A stretch of DNA of 11,091 bases from positions 1-11,091 of the forward strand of contig CAJUQS010000012.1 of assembly GCA_910588365.1 (NCBI GenBank), written 5' to 3'. Source of the stretch: an uncultured Oscillospiraceae bacterium. Its GTDB lineage: Bacteria > Bacillota > Clostridia > Oscillospirales > Oscillospiraceae. Within the stretch, counting starts at the first letter, position 1. The number at the start of each line of letters is the position of its first letter. The position numbers and the translations under genes were made by a program. This document shows positions 1 through 6,660 of this stretch, in pieces. The notes beneath the pieces were generated by a model. The model had not been told where the DNA came from and ran no database searches. It saw only the letters and a program-made list of their open reading frames with translations.

Positions 1-3
1 CAT

Positions 4-76
4 ATCGTGCAATGACCCCATCGAGGGGTCATGCACGATTATTCTGCACAGGCGCTCGATGCGCCTGTTGCAGAAT
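4..76. repeat. Pair of inverted 36-nt covarying hairpins (REPIN-like)
   Basis: Two stem-loops of exactly 36 nt, at 4-39 and 41-76, lie one base apart. The first has arms 4-10 plus 12-19 and 25-32 plus 33-39, a loop ATCGA (20-24) and an unpaired A near 11. The second, read on the minus strand, has the same layout: 15 base pairs, the same loop ATCGA and the same extra A. Seven of the 15 pairs differ between the copies and all seven stay complementary. The two are therefore inverted copies of one element, like a REPIN or BIME. The family is not one I can name. The element sits downstream of obg, has no coding potential, and may continue past the left edge. Confidence 0.8.
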
Positions 77-135
77 CCTGACGGATTGCAAGGATTTTTA
101 ACGCAGTCAGGGCGGAAAATATGCCGCCAAGGCGG
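77..135. other. Further tandem stem-loops downstream of obg
   Basis: The 36-nt pair is followed without a gap by more foldable sequence. CCTGAC (77-82) pairs with GTCAGG (106-111), and TGC (87-89) with GCA (103-105) lies inside it. GGCGG (111-115) can pair with CCGCC (124-128), which can instead pair with GGCGG (131-135), so the last helices are mutually exclusive. Read on the minus strand this is the obg 3' region, starting about 25 nt after the stop codon. No run of U follows any stem, so a simple intrinsic terminator is not supported. It could be a 3' end stabiliser, part of an intergenic repeat, or a structured RNA. Confidence 0.5.
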
Positions 136-159
136 GCGCGAGGAGATATTAAACAGGCT

Positions 160-1440
160 CTAATGCTGATACTCGAACTCCAGATCGTACAGGCTTACCA
201 GATCGCCGTCCTTGATGCCCATGGCCTCCAGGCGGTCGAACAGGCCGCTCTCCCGCAGCATCCGGTCAAACCAGTTGCGGCTCTCGTAGTCGCCGAAGTT
301 GGTGTTGGCGATGAGCCGCTGAAGCCAGGGCCCCTCCACCAGGTAGACGCCGTCCTCCACCGTAATCTCCAGGGGCTGGCTCATGTCCACCTTGGGGGGG
401 CGCTTGACATACTCAGGCTCATAGACTGTCACCGGAGGCAGCTCCCGCAGCTTATTGGCCACGGCAAACACCAGCTCCCGGGTGCCCTGGTGGGCGGCAG
501 CGGAGATGGTGAACAGGGGGTATCCCAGCGCCTCCACGTGCTGGCGCAGGGCCTCCAGGAGGCTGTCGTCCGCCATGATGTCCGCCTTGTTGGCGGCCAC
601 AATCTGGGGGCGGTCCGCCAGCTCCGGGCTGTACTGCTTCAGCTCCAGATTGATGGCGTCAAAGTCGGCCGCCGGGTCCCGGCCCTCGCTGCCGGACACG
701 TCCACCACGTGGACCAGCAGGCGGCAGCGGTCAACATGGCGCAGGAAGTCGTGGCCCAGGCCGGCCCCCTCGCTGGCGCCCTCAATGATGCCGGGGATGT
801 CCGCCATGACGAAGCTGACGCCGTCGTCCACATAGACCACCCCCAGGTTGGGGTAGAGGGTGGTGAAGTGGTAGTTGGCGATTTTGGGGTTGGCGCGGCT
901 GACCACGCTGAGGAGGGTGGACTTGCCCACGTTGGGGAACCCGATGAGGCCCACGTCCGCCAGCAGCTTCAGCTCCAGCACCACCTCCATGCTCTCGCCG
1001 GGCAGGCCGCTCTTGGCAAAGCGGGGGGCCTGCCGGGTGGGGGTGGCGAAGTGGGTGTTGCCCCAGCCGCCCTTGCCGCCGCGGCAGAGGACGTAGGGCT
1101 CGTCGCCGGACATATCCTTGATGATCTCGTTTGTCTCCAGATCCCGGACCAGGGTGCCCCGGGGCACCCGGATGGTCAGGGACTTGCCGTCCTTGCCGCT
1201 CTTGCGCTGGCCCATGCCGTCCACGCCGTTTTCGGCAACGTATTTTCTCTTATAGCGGAAGTCCATGAGGGTGGAGAGGTTGTCGTCCACCTGCAGGATG
1301 ATGCTGCCGCCGCTGCCGCCGTCGCCGCCGTCCGGACCGCCGGCGGCAATATACTTCTCCCGGTGGAAGGAGACGCAGCCGTTGCCGCCCGCGCCGGCCT
1401 TGACGGTGATTTTCGCTTTATCTATGAAGGTTGATGCCAT
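160..1440 (-). CDS. obg: Obg family GTPase (ObgE/CgtA)
   Basis: This is a 426-residue essential-type GTPase that acts in late 50S ribosome assembly and the stringent/stress response. The order is Obg glycine-rich domain (about 1-158, with runs such as GGPDGGDGGSGG at 34-45), G domain, then a C-terminal OCT domain (about 350-425). The P-loop GFPNVGKST is at 167-175, the G3 motif DIPG at 214-217, the G4 motif NKAD at 284-287 and the G5-like SA at 313-314. All motifs are intact and the length is normal for the Firmicute OCT-containing type. I chose the ATG at 1440: MASTFIDKA is the conserved N-terminus and AAAGGA lies just upstream, while the open frame extends 44 codons further without homology-like sequence. 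It has its own promoter at 1494-1522. The stop is TAG. Confidence 0.97.
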   Translation of the reverse strand: MASTFIDKAKITVKAGAGGNGCVSFHREKYIAAGGPDGGDGGSGGSIILQVDDNLSTLMDFRYKRKYVAENGVDGMGQRKSGKDGKSLTIRVPRGTLVRDLETNEIIKDMSGDEPYVLCRGGKGGWGNTHFATPTRQAPRFAKSGLPGESMEVVLELKLLADVGLIGFPNVGKSTLLSVVSRANPKIANYHFTTLYPNLGVVYVDDGVSFVMADIPGIIEGASEGAGLGHDFLRHVDRCRLLVHVVDVSGSEGRDPAADFDAINLELKQYSPELADRPQIVAANKADIMADDSLLEALRQHVEALGYPLFTISAAAHQGTRELVFAVANKLRELPPVTVYEPEYVKRPPKVDMSQPLEITVEDGVYLVEGPWLQRLIANTNFGDYESRNWFDRMLRESGLFDRLEAMGIKDGDLVSLYDLEFEYQH

Positions 1441-1461
1441 AGTGGATATCCTTTCTTTGCC

Positions 1462-1477
1462 CTGCCGGACACGGCAG
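1462..1477 (-). promoter_or_regulatory. Small hairpin in the obg leader
   Basis: CTGCCG and CGGCAG form a 6-bp stem with a 4-nt loop between the predicted transcription start (about 1487) and the ribosome binding site. It may only be a leader stabiliser; no regulatory role can be shown from sequence. Confidence 0.35.
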
Positions 1478-1493
1478 AGGCTGTCTGCTTCAT

Positions 1494-1522
1494 ATTGTAT
1501 CCGAAATATGATAAATTTGCAA
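1494..1522 (-). promoter_or_regulatory. Sigma-A promoter of obg
   Basis: On the minus strand, TTGCAA (1517-1522) and TACAAT (1494-1499) are separated by exactly 17 nt in an AT-rich patch, against a GC-rich background. Each box matches the vegetative consensus at five of six and the predicted leader is about 47 nt. It gives obg a start independent of the upstream cyclotransferase-like gene. Confidence 0.8.
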
Positions 1523-1623
1523 GACAATTGCAAAAAAGGCACAACAAGCCGAAATGACAGGTAAAGCAACAAATTTCATTGTCAGAAAACAGACGATCTT
1601 GGAAGATGTGCCATGTTTTGCGG

Positions 1624-1662
1624 TTGCCGCCGTTTATGGCGGCGAGCAAAAGGGCTGCCCTT
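1624..1662 (-). terminator. Weak hairpins after the cyclotransferase-like gene
   Basis: Two stem-loops follow the stop codon on the minus strand. One is AAGGG/CCCTT with a 3-nt loop (1650-1662) and a short T run. The other is GCCGCC/GGCGGC with a 6-nt loop (1626-1643), extendable by two pairs. Neither has a good U-tract, so termination would be partial at best. Confidence 0.35.
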
Positions 1663-1664
1663 CT

Positions 1665-2129
1665 TCACAGCAGTGCCTCCCTGCTCGCCTGGACCGCGTC
1701 CTCCAGCACGCCCGTATCAAACCCGAACGACCTGTACCCCTCCGCGCAGGCCTCCATATAGGAGGCGCTGGGAAGGCCCGGCCTGCGGTCCTCGTGCATG
1801 ATGTAGACGAACGCACTGCGCCTGCGCACCTCGCCTGTGCGGACATCCCTGATGGGCAGGGTCAGCTCCTTTTTGTAGTACAGGCCGGGATATCCCTCGT
1901 AGAGGTCCAGCGCCGCCTCGTCCTCCGCCGTCACGCTCCACGCGGCCACCGGGACGCTCGCGCCCTCTTTCGGCTCAATGGTCAGATAGGAGCCGGTCCT
2001 GCCCTCCCGGAACAGCAGGCCATAGCCGTCAATGACCGAAGTGCCGATCACCTGTGCGCCGGGACAGCGCTCCCGCATCTGCGGCAGGTTGAGGTTGCTG
2101 CCGTAGGCGATGTAGACTTTGTTTTCCAT
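1665..2129 (-). CDS. Gamma-glutamylcyclotransferase-like (GGCT/AIG2) protein
   Basis: This 154-residue cytoplasmic protein belongs to the GGCT-like fold, which includes gamma-glutamylcyclotransferases and gamma-glutamylamine cyclotransferases that release 5-oxoproline from gamma-glutamyl compounds. The N-terminal YGSN (9-12) is the substrate-binding loop of the family. Glu78 in LDLYEGYPG (75-82) is in the position of the catalytic acid. The length fits a single-domain member. The ATG at 2129 follows AAAGGACG at good spacing. It lies downstream of a strong terminator (2262-2285), so it needs its own promoter, but I see no convincing one in 2130-2261. Substrate cannot be told from sequence; many bacterial members are of unknown specificity. 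Confidence 0.88.
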   Translation of the reverse strand: MENKVYIAYGSNLNLPQMRERCPGAQVIGTSVIDGYGLLFREGRTGSYLTIEPKEGASVPVAAWSVTAEDEAALDLYEGYPGLYYKKELTLPIRDVRTGEVRRRSAFVYIMHEDRRPGLPSASYMEACAEGYRSFGFDTGVLEDAVQASREALL

Positions 2130-2261
2130 TTCAATCCGTCCTTTCTGAAGGTCATTACCCTTTTTCCGCCCACAACCCGCCGTTGGCAGGTCAGGCGGCA
2201 GGGGCCGGGGTATTCAGCGTAAATCGTCCCGCTCTCCCCGCATATTTAACGGCAAACGCGC

Positions 2262-2285
2262 AAAAAAGGGGGGTGTTCACCCCCC
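2262..2285 (-). terminator. Intrinsic terminator of the tmcAL-lipoprotein unit
   Basis: Reading the minus strand, a G6 run and a C6 run form a GC stem closed by a GTTC-type loop (2268-2285), directly followed by six T (2262-2267). It begins six bases after the lipoprotein stop codon. This is the best terminator in the window. Confidence 0.95.
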
Positions 2286-2290
2286 TCGAA

Positions 2291-3148
2291 CTACTTCTCC
2301 TCCCCGGGCTCCTCCGCGCCCAGGCCCAGCCGGGCCATCCCGCCCGGTCCAACCAGATCCGCCAGCTCCTCATAGCTCAGGCGCAGCTCCACACTTCCCA
2401 TGGAGTAGGGGCCCAGCTCATAGCGGGAGAAGATGACCAGCATCCCCTCACCGTCAAAGACGGCCGATCCCTCGTTCCAGCGGGCGATGATCTCGGCGTA
2501 GTCCGTCCAGAACTCCGCCCGGCTCTCCAGGGCCTCCGCCTTTTCCAGCAGCAGCTCCGCCGCCCCGGCCCGGAAGGACTCCGGATCGTCGGCAGCCTGG
2601 GCGGGGTCGATGAACTGCCCGGTGCCCAAATCGAAGTTCTGGCTGGCGGTATAGCTGTTAGGGTGGGCCCCGCCGGTATAGCTGCTGTTGTCCAGCCGGA
2701 CGGAAATCACCTGCCCGGCCTGATAGAAGCCGGTGCAGGTCTCATCATAGTAGGGGTCGGCAAGTCCGCCCGCCTCGTACAGCTCCGCTGCGTCCTCCCC
2801 CATCTCCCGGCCTCTGGCGAGGGCGTCTTTCATCAGCGCGTCCATCCGGCTGTTGAAGTTTTCCACGTTCCGCCGGGCGGCCTCCGCGTCCCCGGGGGAC
2901 AGCGCCTCCAGGTTGGGCACCGAGAGGGAGAGCAGCTGGTAGAGATAGTGCGCCGCGTCGGCGGACCCCACGACAGTTTTTCCCTCCTCGGTCACGGCCT
3001 CAAGCTGGTAGACCGGCTCCTCATAGGCCGCCGTCGGTACGGTATTCTGAGGCGGCACAGGCACGGGCGCGGGAGCGGCCGTCAGATTGGCGCAGGCCGC
3101 CAACAGGAAGACAAACGCGGCCAACAGGACGCCGGCAAACCGTCTCAT
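2291..3148 (-). CDS. Lipoprotein with DUF4163/DUF3298 (RsiV-like) domain
   Basis: This 285-residue exported protein starts with a charged N-terminus, a hydrophobic core and the lipobox LAAC (16-19), so Cys19 should be lipidated and anchor it outside the membrane. A Pro/Ala-rich linker (24-40) follows. The rest resembles the DUF4163-DUF3298 region found in the lysozyme-binding anti-sigma factor RsiV and in PdaC-type peptidoglycan enzymes: GGAHPN (159-164) is the characteristic motif, and a YELGPYSMG segment (243-251) leads into a SYEELADLV end typical of DUF3298. There is no sigma-factor gene beside it and no catalytic domain fused to it, so it is a stand-alone form whose ligand is unknown. 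AGGAGG precedes the ATG. It starts 26 nt after tmcAL and is probably co-transcribed with it. Confidence 0.85.
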   Translation of the reverse strand: MRRFAGVLLAAFVFLLAACANLTAAPAPVPVPPQNTVPTAAYEEPVYQLEAVTEEGKTVVGSADAAHYLYQLLSLSVPNLEALSPGDAEAARRNVENFNSRMDALMKDALARGREMGEDAAELYEAGGLADPYYDETCTGFYQAGQVISVRLDNSSYTGGAHPNSYTASQNFDLGTGQFIDPAQAADDPESFRAGAAELLLEKAEALESRAEFWTDYAEIIARWNEGSAVFDGEGMLVIFSRYELGPYSMGSVELRLSYEELADLVGPGGMARLGLGAEEPGEEK

Positions 3149-3174
3149 CGCTCTCCCTCCTTTTCAAAAACTTC

Positions 3175-4374
3175 TCAAAGCATCACCGGGCCTGCGGTGA
3201 ATTCCAGCCCCGGCGCGGCCTCCGGCAGCGCGGGAAACGCCAAGACGTACAGATCCGTACACCGGGCCTCCGCGTCAAAGAGCCGCTGCGCCGGCCCGTC
3301 CAGCCGCCGGACATGGCCGGGCTTGACAATCACCGGCAGGGAGGCGCTCTTCCGCATCCTTGCCAGCAGCTCCCTCCCCCGCGCTCCGGCCCCCAGCACC
3401 CGGAGGTAGGGCGGCGTCTCCCCCTGGGCGGCCTGGGGAACGCCCAGATAGGCCTGGAGCAGCATCCGCCGCAGCCGGGCCATGGGGTAGCGTCTGGTCT
3501 TCGCGCCGGAGAGGATCTCCTCCACGCTGGCTCCGGACCGGACCGCCCGGCAGAAACGGTGGTACAGCCCCTCGCTCCCGCCGTCATAGGGGAGGAAGTC
3601 CGCCTCCTCCATCCGCCACAGCCGGGCCAGGATGGCCCGCTCGCAGTTGGACGCGCTCACCGGGGCGCGGCCCGCGCCCATCTCCCGGTCCAGGACGGAG
3701 GCGGTTCCCTCCGGCACGGCGGCCCGCCACTCCCCTCCGGTAAGGAGCATCCGCCGCAGGGCGGAGGCGGAGGGATAGGGGGACGCCTCCTGGCTGTCGT
3801 GCCCCGCCCCCACCCGGGGCAGGGCCAGGGGCTGGATCCCGCCCCCCAGGGCCTTCAGCGAGCGCAGGTACTCCACCGCCAGGATGTCGTTTGGCCGTGA
3901 GAGGCAGTCCGCCGCCTCCCGATCCGTCAGGCCCCGCACCGCCTCCTGCCGGGCGGCGGCAAACGTCATGCCCCCGCCCAGAAGGCGGCGCAGCCCGGCG
4001 CGGTATGCCTCGCCGTCCAGACAGTCCGCCGCGGCCCGCAGAGGACGCAGATCCCCGCTCTCGCTGCCGAAGGCCAGGTGGGTGACCACCCCCGCGGCCG
4101 CCAGCAGGGACACGCCCCCCTGGGCGAACCGCTCCGCCCCGGCGGCGGACCAGGGCGTGGGCAGCTCCAGCACCAGATCGGCGCCCCCCAGAAGGGCGGC
4201 CTCCGCCCGTCCGCGCTTGCCCAGGACGGCAAACTCCCCCCGCTGGACGAAGTTCCCGCTCATGCAGGCCACCACGGCGGTGCCGTCCCCCAGGCGGCGG
4301 CGGATCTCGGCAATCTGCCAGGCGTGTCCCCGGTGAAAGGGGTTGTATTCCGCAATCACGCCCGCCACAGCCAT
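3175..4374 (-). CDS. tmcAL: tRNA(Met) cytidine acetate ligase TmcAL
   Basis: TmcAL (formerly YlbM, DUF795) uses ATP and acetate to N4-acetylate the wobble cytidine of elongator tRNA-Met; in Bacillus subtilis this keeps AUG decoding accurate. The 399-residue protein has the nucleotidyltransferase motif EYNPFHRGH (9-17, an HxGH signature), then MSGNFVQRGE (38-47), the LELP segment (69-72), FGSE (102-105), PNDILAVEY (161-169) and YPSASALRR (200-208). The length is normal for the family. The open frame reaches a TTG at 4395, but I prefer the ATG at 4374 because GGGGAG lies six bases upstream and the family normally starts a few residues before EYNPFH. It is the first gene of a two-gene unit and is divergent from ackA. 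Confidence 0.93.
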   Translation of the reverse strand: MAVAGVIAEYNPFHRGHAWQIAEIRRRLGDGTAVVACMSGNFVQRGEFAVLGKRGRAEAALLGGADLVLELPTPWSAAGAERFAQGGVSLLAAAGVVTHLAFGSESGDLRPLRAAADCLDGEAYRAGLRRLLGGGMTFAAARQEAVRGLTDREAADCLSRPNDILAVEYLRSLKALGGGIQPLALPRVGAGHDSQEASPYPSASALRRMLLTGGEWRAAVPEGTASVLDREMGAGRAPVSASNCERAILARLWRMEEADFLPYDGGSEGLYHRFCRAVRSGASVEEILSGAKTRRYPMARLRRMLLQAYLGVPQAAQGETPPYLRVLGAGARGRELLARMRKSASLPVIVKPGHVRRLDGPAQRLFDAEARCTDLYVLAFPALPEAAPGLEFTAGPVML

Positions 4375-4424
4375 CGCCCGCTCCCCGCTTTCCAAATTTT
4401 TTGGGAAAACTTCCGAAAAAGTAG

Positions 4425-4453
4425 TTGTCTTAACGGCGCAAATAGTCTACAAT
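4425..4453 (+). promoter_or_regulatory. Sigma-A promoter of ackA
   Basis: TTGTCT (4425-4430) and TACAAT (4448-4453) are 17 nt apart. The predicted start near 4460 gives a leader of about 100 nt. AAGGAG at 4545-4550 lies 11 nt before the ATG, slightly long spacing. Confidence 0.75.
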
Positions 4454-4470
4454 AGATAGCGTGACTATTT
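4440..4470. promoter_or_regulatory. Inverted repeat over the ackA promoter (candidate operator)
   Basis: AAATAGTC (4440-4447) and GACTATTT (4463-4470) are perfect inverted repeats separated by 15 bases. The left arm abuts the -10 box and the right arm lies just after the predicted start, so a dimeric regulator bound here would block transcription. The arm spacing suits sites two helical turns apart better than a stable RNA hairpin. The regulator is unknown. Confidence 0.5.
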
Positions 4471-4561
4471 TAACTGTCTCCCGTTGGAAAAGCAAGTCAC
4501 AGCTCGGAAACAAAAATTAACAAATCAATGACAATTTCAAGGACAAGGAGAATTTCGACCC

Positions 4562-5752
4562 ATGAAAATTCTGATCATCAACGCGGGCAGCTCTTCCCTG
4601 AAGTACCAGTTCATGGAGTCCGAGGGCGGCCAGGTCTTTGCCAAGGGCCTGTGTGAGCGCATCGGCATCGACGGCCGTCTGACCCACAAGGTCCCCGGCC
4701 GGGAGGATGTGAAGCAGGAGATCCCCATGCCCACCCACAACGAGGCCATCCAGGCGGTGCTGGACATCATGGTGGACCCCGCCAAGGGCGTCATCGCCTC
4801 CACCGACGAGATTGCCGCGGTTGGTCACCGGGTCCTCCACGGCGGCATGGCCTTCACCCAGAGCTGCATCATTGACGACGCCTGCATTGAGGCCATCAAG
4901 AAGTGCATCCCCCTGGGGCCCCTCCACAACCCCGCCAACCTCATGGGCATCGAGGCCTGCCAGAAGATTATGCCCAAGACCCCCCAGGTGGCCGTGTTCG
5001 ACACCGCCTTCCATATGACCATGCCCCCCAAGGCCTACATCTACGCCATCCCCTACGAGTACTATGAGAAGGACGACGTGCGCCGCTACGGCTTCCACGG
5101 CACCAGCCACCGCTACGTCTCCGCCCGGGCCATCGACATGCTGGGCAATCCCGAACACAGCAAGGTCATCTGCTGCCACCTGGGCAACGGCTCCAGCCTC
5201 TCCGCCGTGGTGGACGGCAAGTGCGCCGACACCACCATGGGCCTGGGGCCCTTGGCCGGCTTCCCCATGGGCACCCGCTCCGGCGACGTGGACGCCACCA
5301 TCCTGGAGTACCTGATGGGCCGCTACGGCTATGACATCAAGGAGATGCTCAACATCCTCAACAAGAAGAGCGGCGTGCTGGGCATCTCCGGCGTCAGCTC
5401 CGACTTCCGGGATCTGGACGATGCCGCCGCCAAGGGCAACGAGCGCGCCCAGCTGGCCCTGGACAAGTTCATCTACGAGGTCAAGAAGTTCATCGGCGCT
5501 TACGCCAGCGCCATGGGCGGCGTGGACGCCATCGTCTTCACCGCCGGTATCGGCGAGAACTCCGTGGAGATGCGCGAGCAGATCTGCCAGGGCCTGGAGT
5601 ACCTGGGCGCGAAGATGGACACCGAGAAGAACAAGGTCCGCGGCAAGGAGACCGACGTCTCCGCCGACGGCTCCAAGGTGAAGATTTTCGTCATCCCCAC
5701 CAACGAGGAGCTGATGATCGCCATGGACACCGCCGCCCTCTGCGGCAAGTAA
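4562..5752 (+). CDS. ackA: Acetate kinase
   Basis: Acetate kinase interconverts acetate plus ATP with acetyl phosphate plus ADP; in fermenting Clostridia it usually makes ATP as acetate is excreted, working with phosphotransacetylase. The 396-residue protein is full length. Both halves of the ASKHA-fold kinase are intact: INAGSSSLKYQ (6-16), Arg90 in GHRVLHGG, Asp147 in FDTAFH, His179 in GFHGTSH, HLGNGSS (206-212), Arg239 in MGTRSGD and the C-terminal PTNEE (379-383). These match the known catalytic Asn7, Arg91, Asp148, His180, Arg241 and Glu384 of the Methanosarcina enzyme within one or two positions. No pta gene is adjacent. Transcription is from its own promoter, spanned by an inverted repeat, and ends near a 12-bp hairpin. 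Confidence 0.98.
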   Translation: MKILIINAGSSSLKYQFMESEGGQVFAKGLCERIGIDGRLTHKVPGREDVKQEIPMPTHNEAIQAVLDIMVDPAKGVIASTDEIAAVGHRVLHGGMAFTQSCIIDDACIEAIKKCIPLGPLHNPANLMGIEACQKIMPKTPQVAVFDTAFHMTMPPKAYIYAIPYEYYEKDDVRRYGFHGTSHRYVSARAIDMLGNPEHSKVICCHLGNGSSLSAVVDGKCADTTMGLGPLAGFPMGTRSGDVDATILEYLMGRYGYDIKEMLNILNKKSGVLGISGVSSDFRDLDDAAAKGNERAQLALDKFIYEVKKFIGAYASAMGGVDAIVFTAGIGENSVEMREQICQGLEYLGAKMDTEKNKVRGKETDVSADGSKVKIFVIPTNEELMIAMDTAALCGK

Positions 5753-5779
5753 TTCCACCAAAAGAGCAGACCGGCCGCC

Positions 5780-5808
5780 GCCCCGCCCCGTCTAAAACGG
5801 GGCGGGGC
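5780..5808 (+). terminator. 12-bp GC hairpin after ackA
   Basis: GCCCCGCCCCGT (5780-5791) pairs perfectly with 5797-5808 around a 5-nt loop, 27 nt after the ackA stop. No U-tract follows, so it may only partly terminate and allow read-through into the SDR gene, or protect the ackA 3' end. A TATACT box at 5813-5818 could be a -10 for the next gene, but I see no matching -35. Confidence 0.65.
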
Positions 5809-5865
5809 AGCGTATACTATTTCCACGCAATCCACGAAAACCAAAGGAACAAGGAGAAACCAGCC

Positions 5866-6609
5866 ATGCTGAAAGACAAACTCGCCATCGTCACCGGCGG
5901 CACCCGGGGGATCGGGTACGCTGTTGTGGAAAAATTTCTGGAAAACCACGCCACGGTCGTGCTGTGCGGCTCCCGGCAGGAGACGGCGGACCGTGCCGTG
6001 GAGGCGCTGAAGGCCAAAAATCCCGCCTGGCCCGTGGAGGGCATCGCCCCGGAGCTGACGGACTACGCGTCCGTGCGCGCCGCCTTCCAGGACGTGGCGG
6101 AGCGGCACGGCCCCATCGACATCCTGGTCAACAACGCCGGGCTCTCCTCCGCCGAGCCCTTCTCCGCCTACACCCCGGAGCTCTTCCGCCGGGTCATGGC
6201 GCTGAACGTGGACGCGGTGTTTTACTGCATCCGGGCAGTCTACGACAGTATGGCCGCCCACGGCGGCGGCTGCATCATCAACACCAGCAGCATGGTCAGC
6301 AAGTACGGCCAGCCCTCCGGCGTGGCCTACCCCACCAGCAAGTTCGCCGTCAACGGCCTGACCCTCTCCCTGGCCCGGGAGCTGGGGCCCGCCGGCATCC
6401 GGGTCAACGCCGTGGCGCCGGGCATCACCAACACGGACATGATGCGCGCCGTGCCCGAGGAGCACATCGCGCCGCTGATCAGCCAGATCCCCCTGCGCCG
6501 CATTGGCGAGCCGGTGGATCTGGCCCAGGCGTTCCTGTTCCTGGCCAGCCCAGCCGCGTCCTATATCACCGGGGAGATTCTCCACGTGGACGGCCAGGCC
6601 AGAGCCTGA
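5866..6609 (+). CDS. Short-chain dehydrogenase/reductase (FabG-like)
   Basis: This 247-residue NAD(P)-dependent oxidoreductase is a classical SDR. The cofactor motif TGGTRGIG is at 10-17, NNAG at 89-92, Asn114 is in place, and the catalytic Ser142, Tyr155 and Lys159 (in YPTSK) have the usual spacing. GSR (35-37) after the second strand suggests NADPH rather than NADH. The C-terminal YITGEILHVDGQ segment is typical of FabG and hydroxysteroid-dehydrogenase relatives. The context, between ackA and a convergent lipase and with no fatty-acid genes, argues against its being the housekeeping FabG. Substrate is undetermined; a sugar, a keto-acid or a steroid would all be possible. AAGGAG lies nine bases before the ATG. 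Confidence 0.93.
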   Translation: MLKDKLAIVTGGTRGIGYAVVEKFLENHATVVLCGSRQETADRAVEALKAKNPAWPVEGIAPELTDYASVRAAFQDVAERHGPIDILVNNAGLSSAEPFSAYTPELFRRVMALNVDAVFYCIRAVYDSMAAHGGGCIINTSSMVSKYGQPSGVAYPTSKFAVNGLTLSLARELGPAGIRVNAVAPGITNTDMMRAVPEEHIAPLISQIPLRRIGEPVDLAQAFLFLASPAASYITGEILHVDGQARA

Positions 6610-6628
6610 CCGTCCACGCCAAAAAGAC

Positions 6629-6657
6629 AGGGCGCGGAGCGTATTGCTCCGCGCCCT
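6629..6657. terminator. Bidirectional terminator between SDR and lipase genes
   Basis: A perfect 12-bp GC-rich stem (6629-6640 with 6646-6657) has a 5-nt loop. On the minus strand it is followed by GTCTTTTT (6621-6628), making a good intrinsic terminator for the lipase gene, whose stop is only 4 nt away. For the plus strand the U-tract is poor, but the stem still lies 20 nt after the SDR stop codon. Confidence 0.85.
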
Positions 6658-6660
6658 CGT

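Larger units (their letters stand above)
4375..4561. promoter_or_regulatory. Divergent tmcAL/ackA control region
   Basis: The 187 bases separate two divergent genes and are clearly AT-richer than either. They hold the ackA promoter and inverted repeat, listed separately, and a bulged palindrome around 4389-4409 that would be a hairpin in the tmcAL leader just before its ribosome binding site. A promoter for tmcAL must be here too, but I could not choose one with confidence. Confidence 0.6.

Noticed and set aside
121..1434. 437-codon open frame on the plus strand, antisense to obg
   Set aside because: It mirrors the obg gene; its Ala/Val/Gly/His-rich, domain-less translation is what GC-rich coding DNA gives on the opposite strand.
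2183..3409. 408-codon plus-strand frame over the lipoprotein gene
   Set aside because: Antisense shadow with no domain; it crosses the terminator and runs into tmcAL, while the minus-strand genes have good starts and family motifs.
4375..4395. Upstream TTG start for tmcAL
   Set aside because: The ATG at 4374 has GGGGAG at the right distance and matches the family N-terminus; the seven extra residues add nothing.
4517..5761. 414-codon open frame on the minus strand, antisense to ackA
   Set aside because: Shadow of ackA, made of Val/Gly/Ala/His repeats, with no ribosome binding site; ackA has all its catalytic residues on the plus strand.
5790..5818. Promoter for the SDR gene using TATACT at 5813-5818
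   Set aside because: No acceptable -35 box at 16-18 nt, and the region is occupied by the hairpin after ackA.
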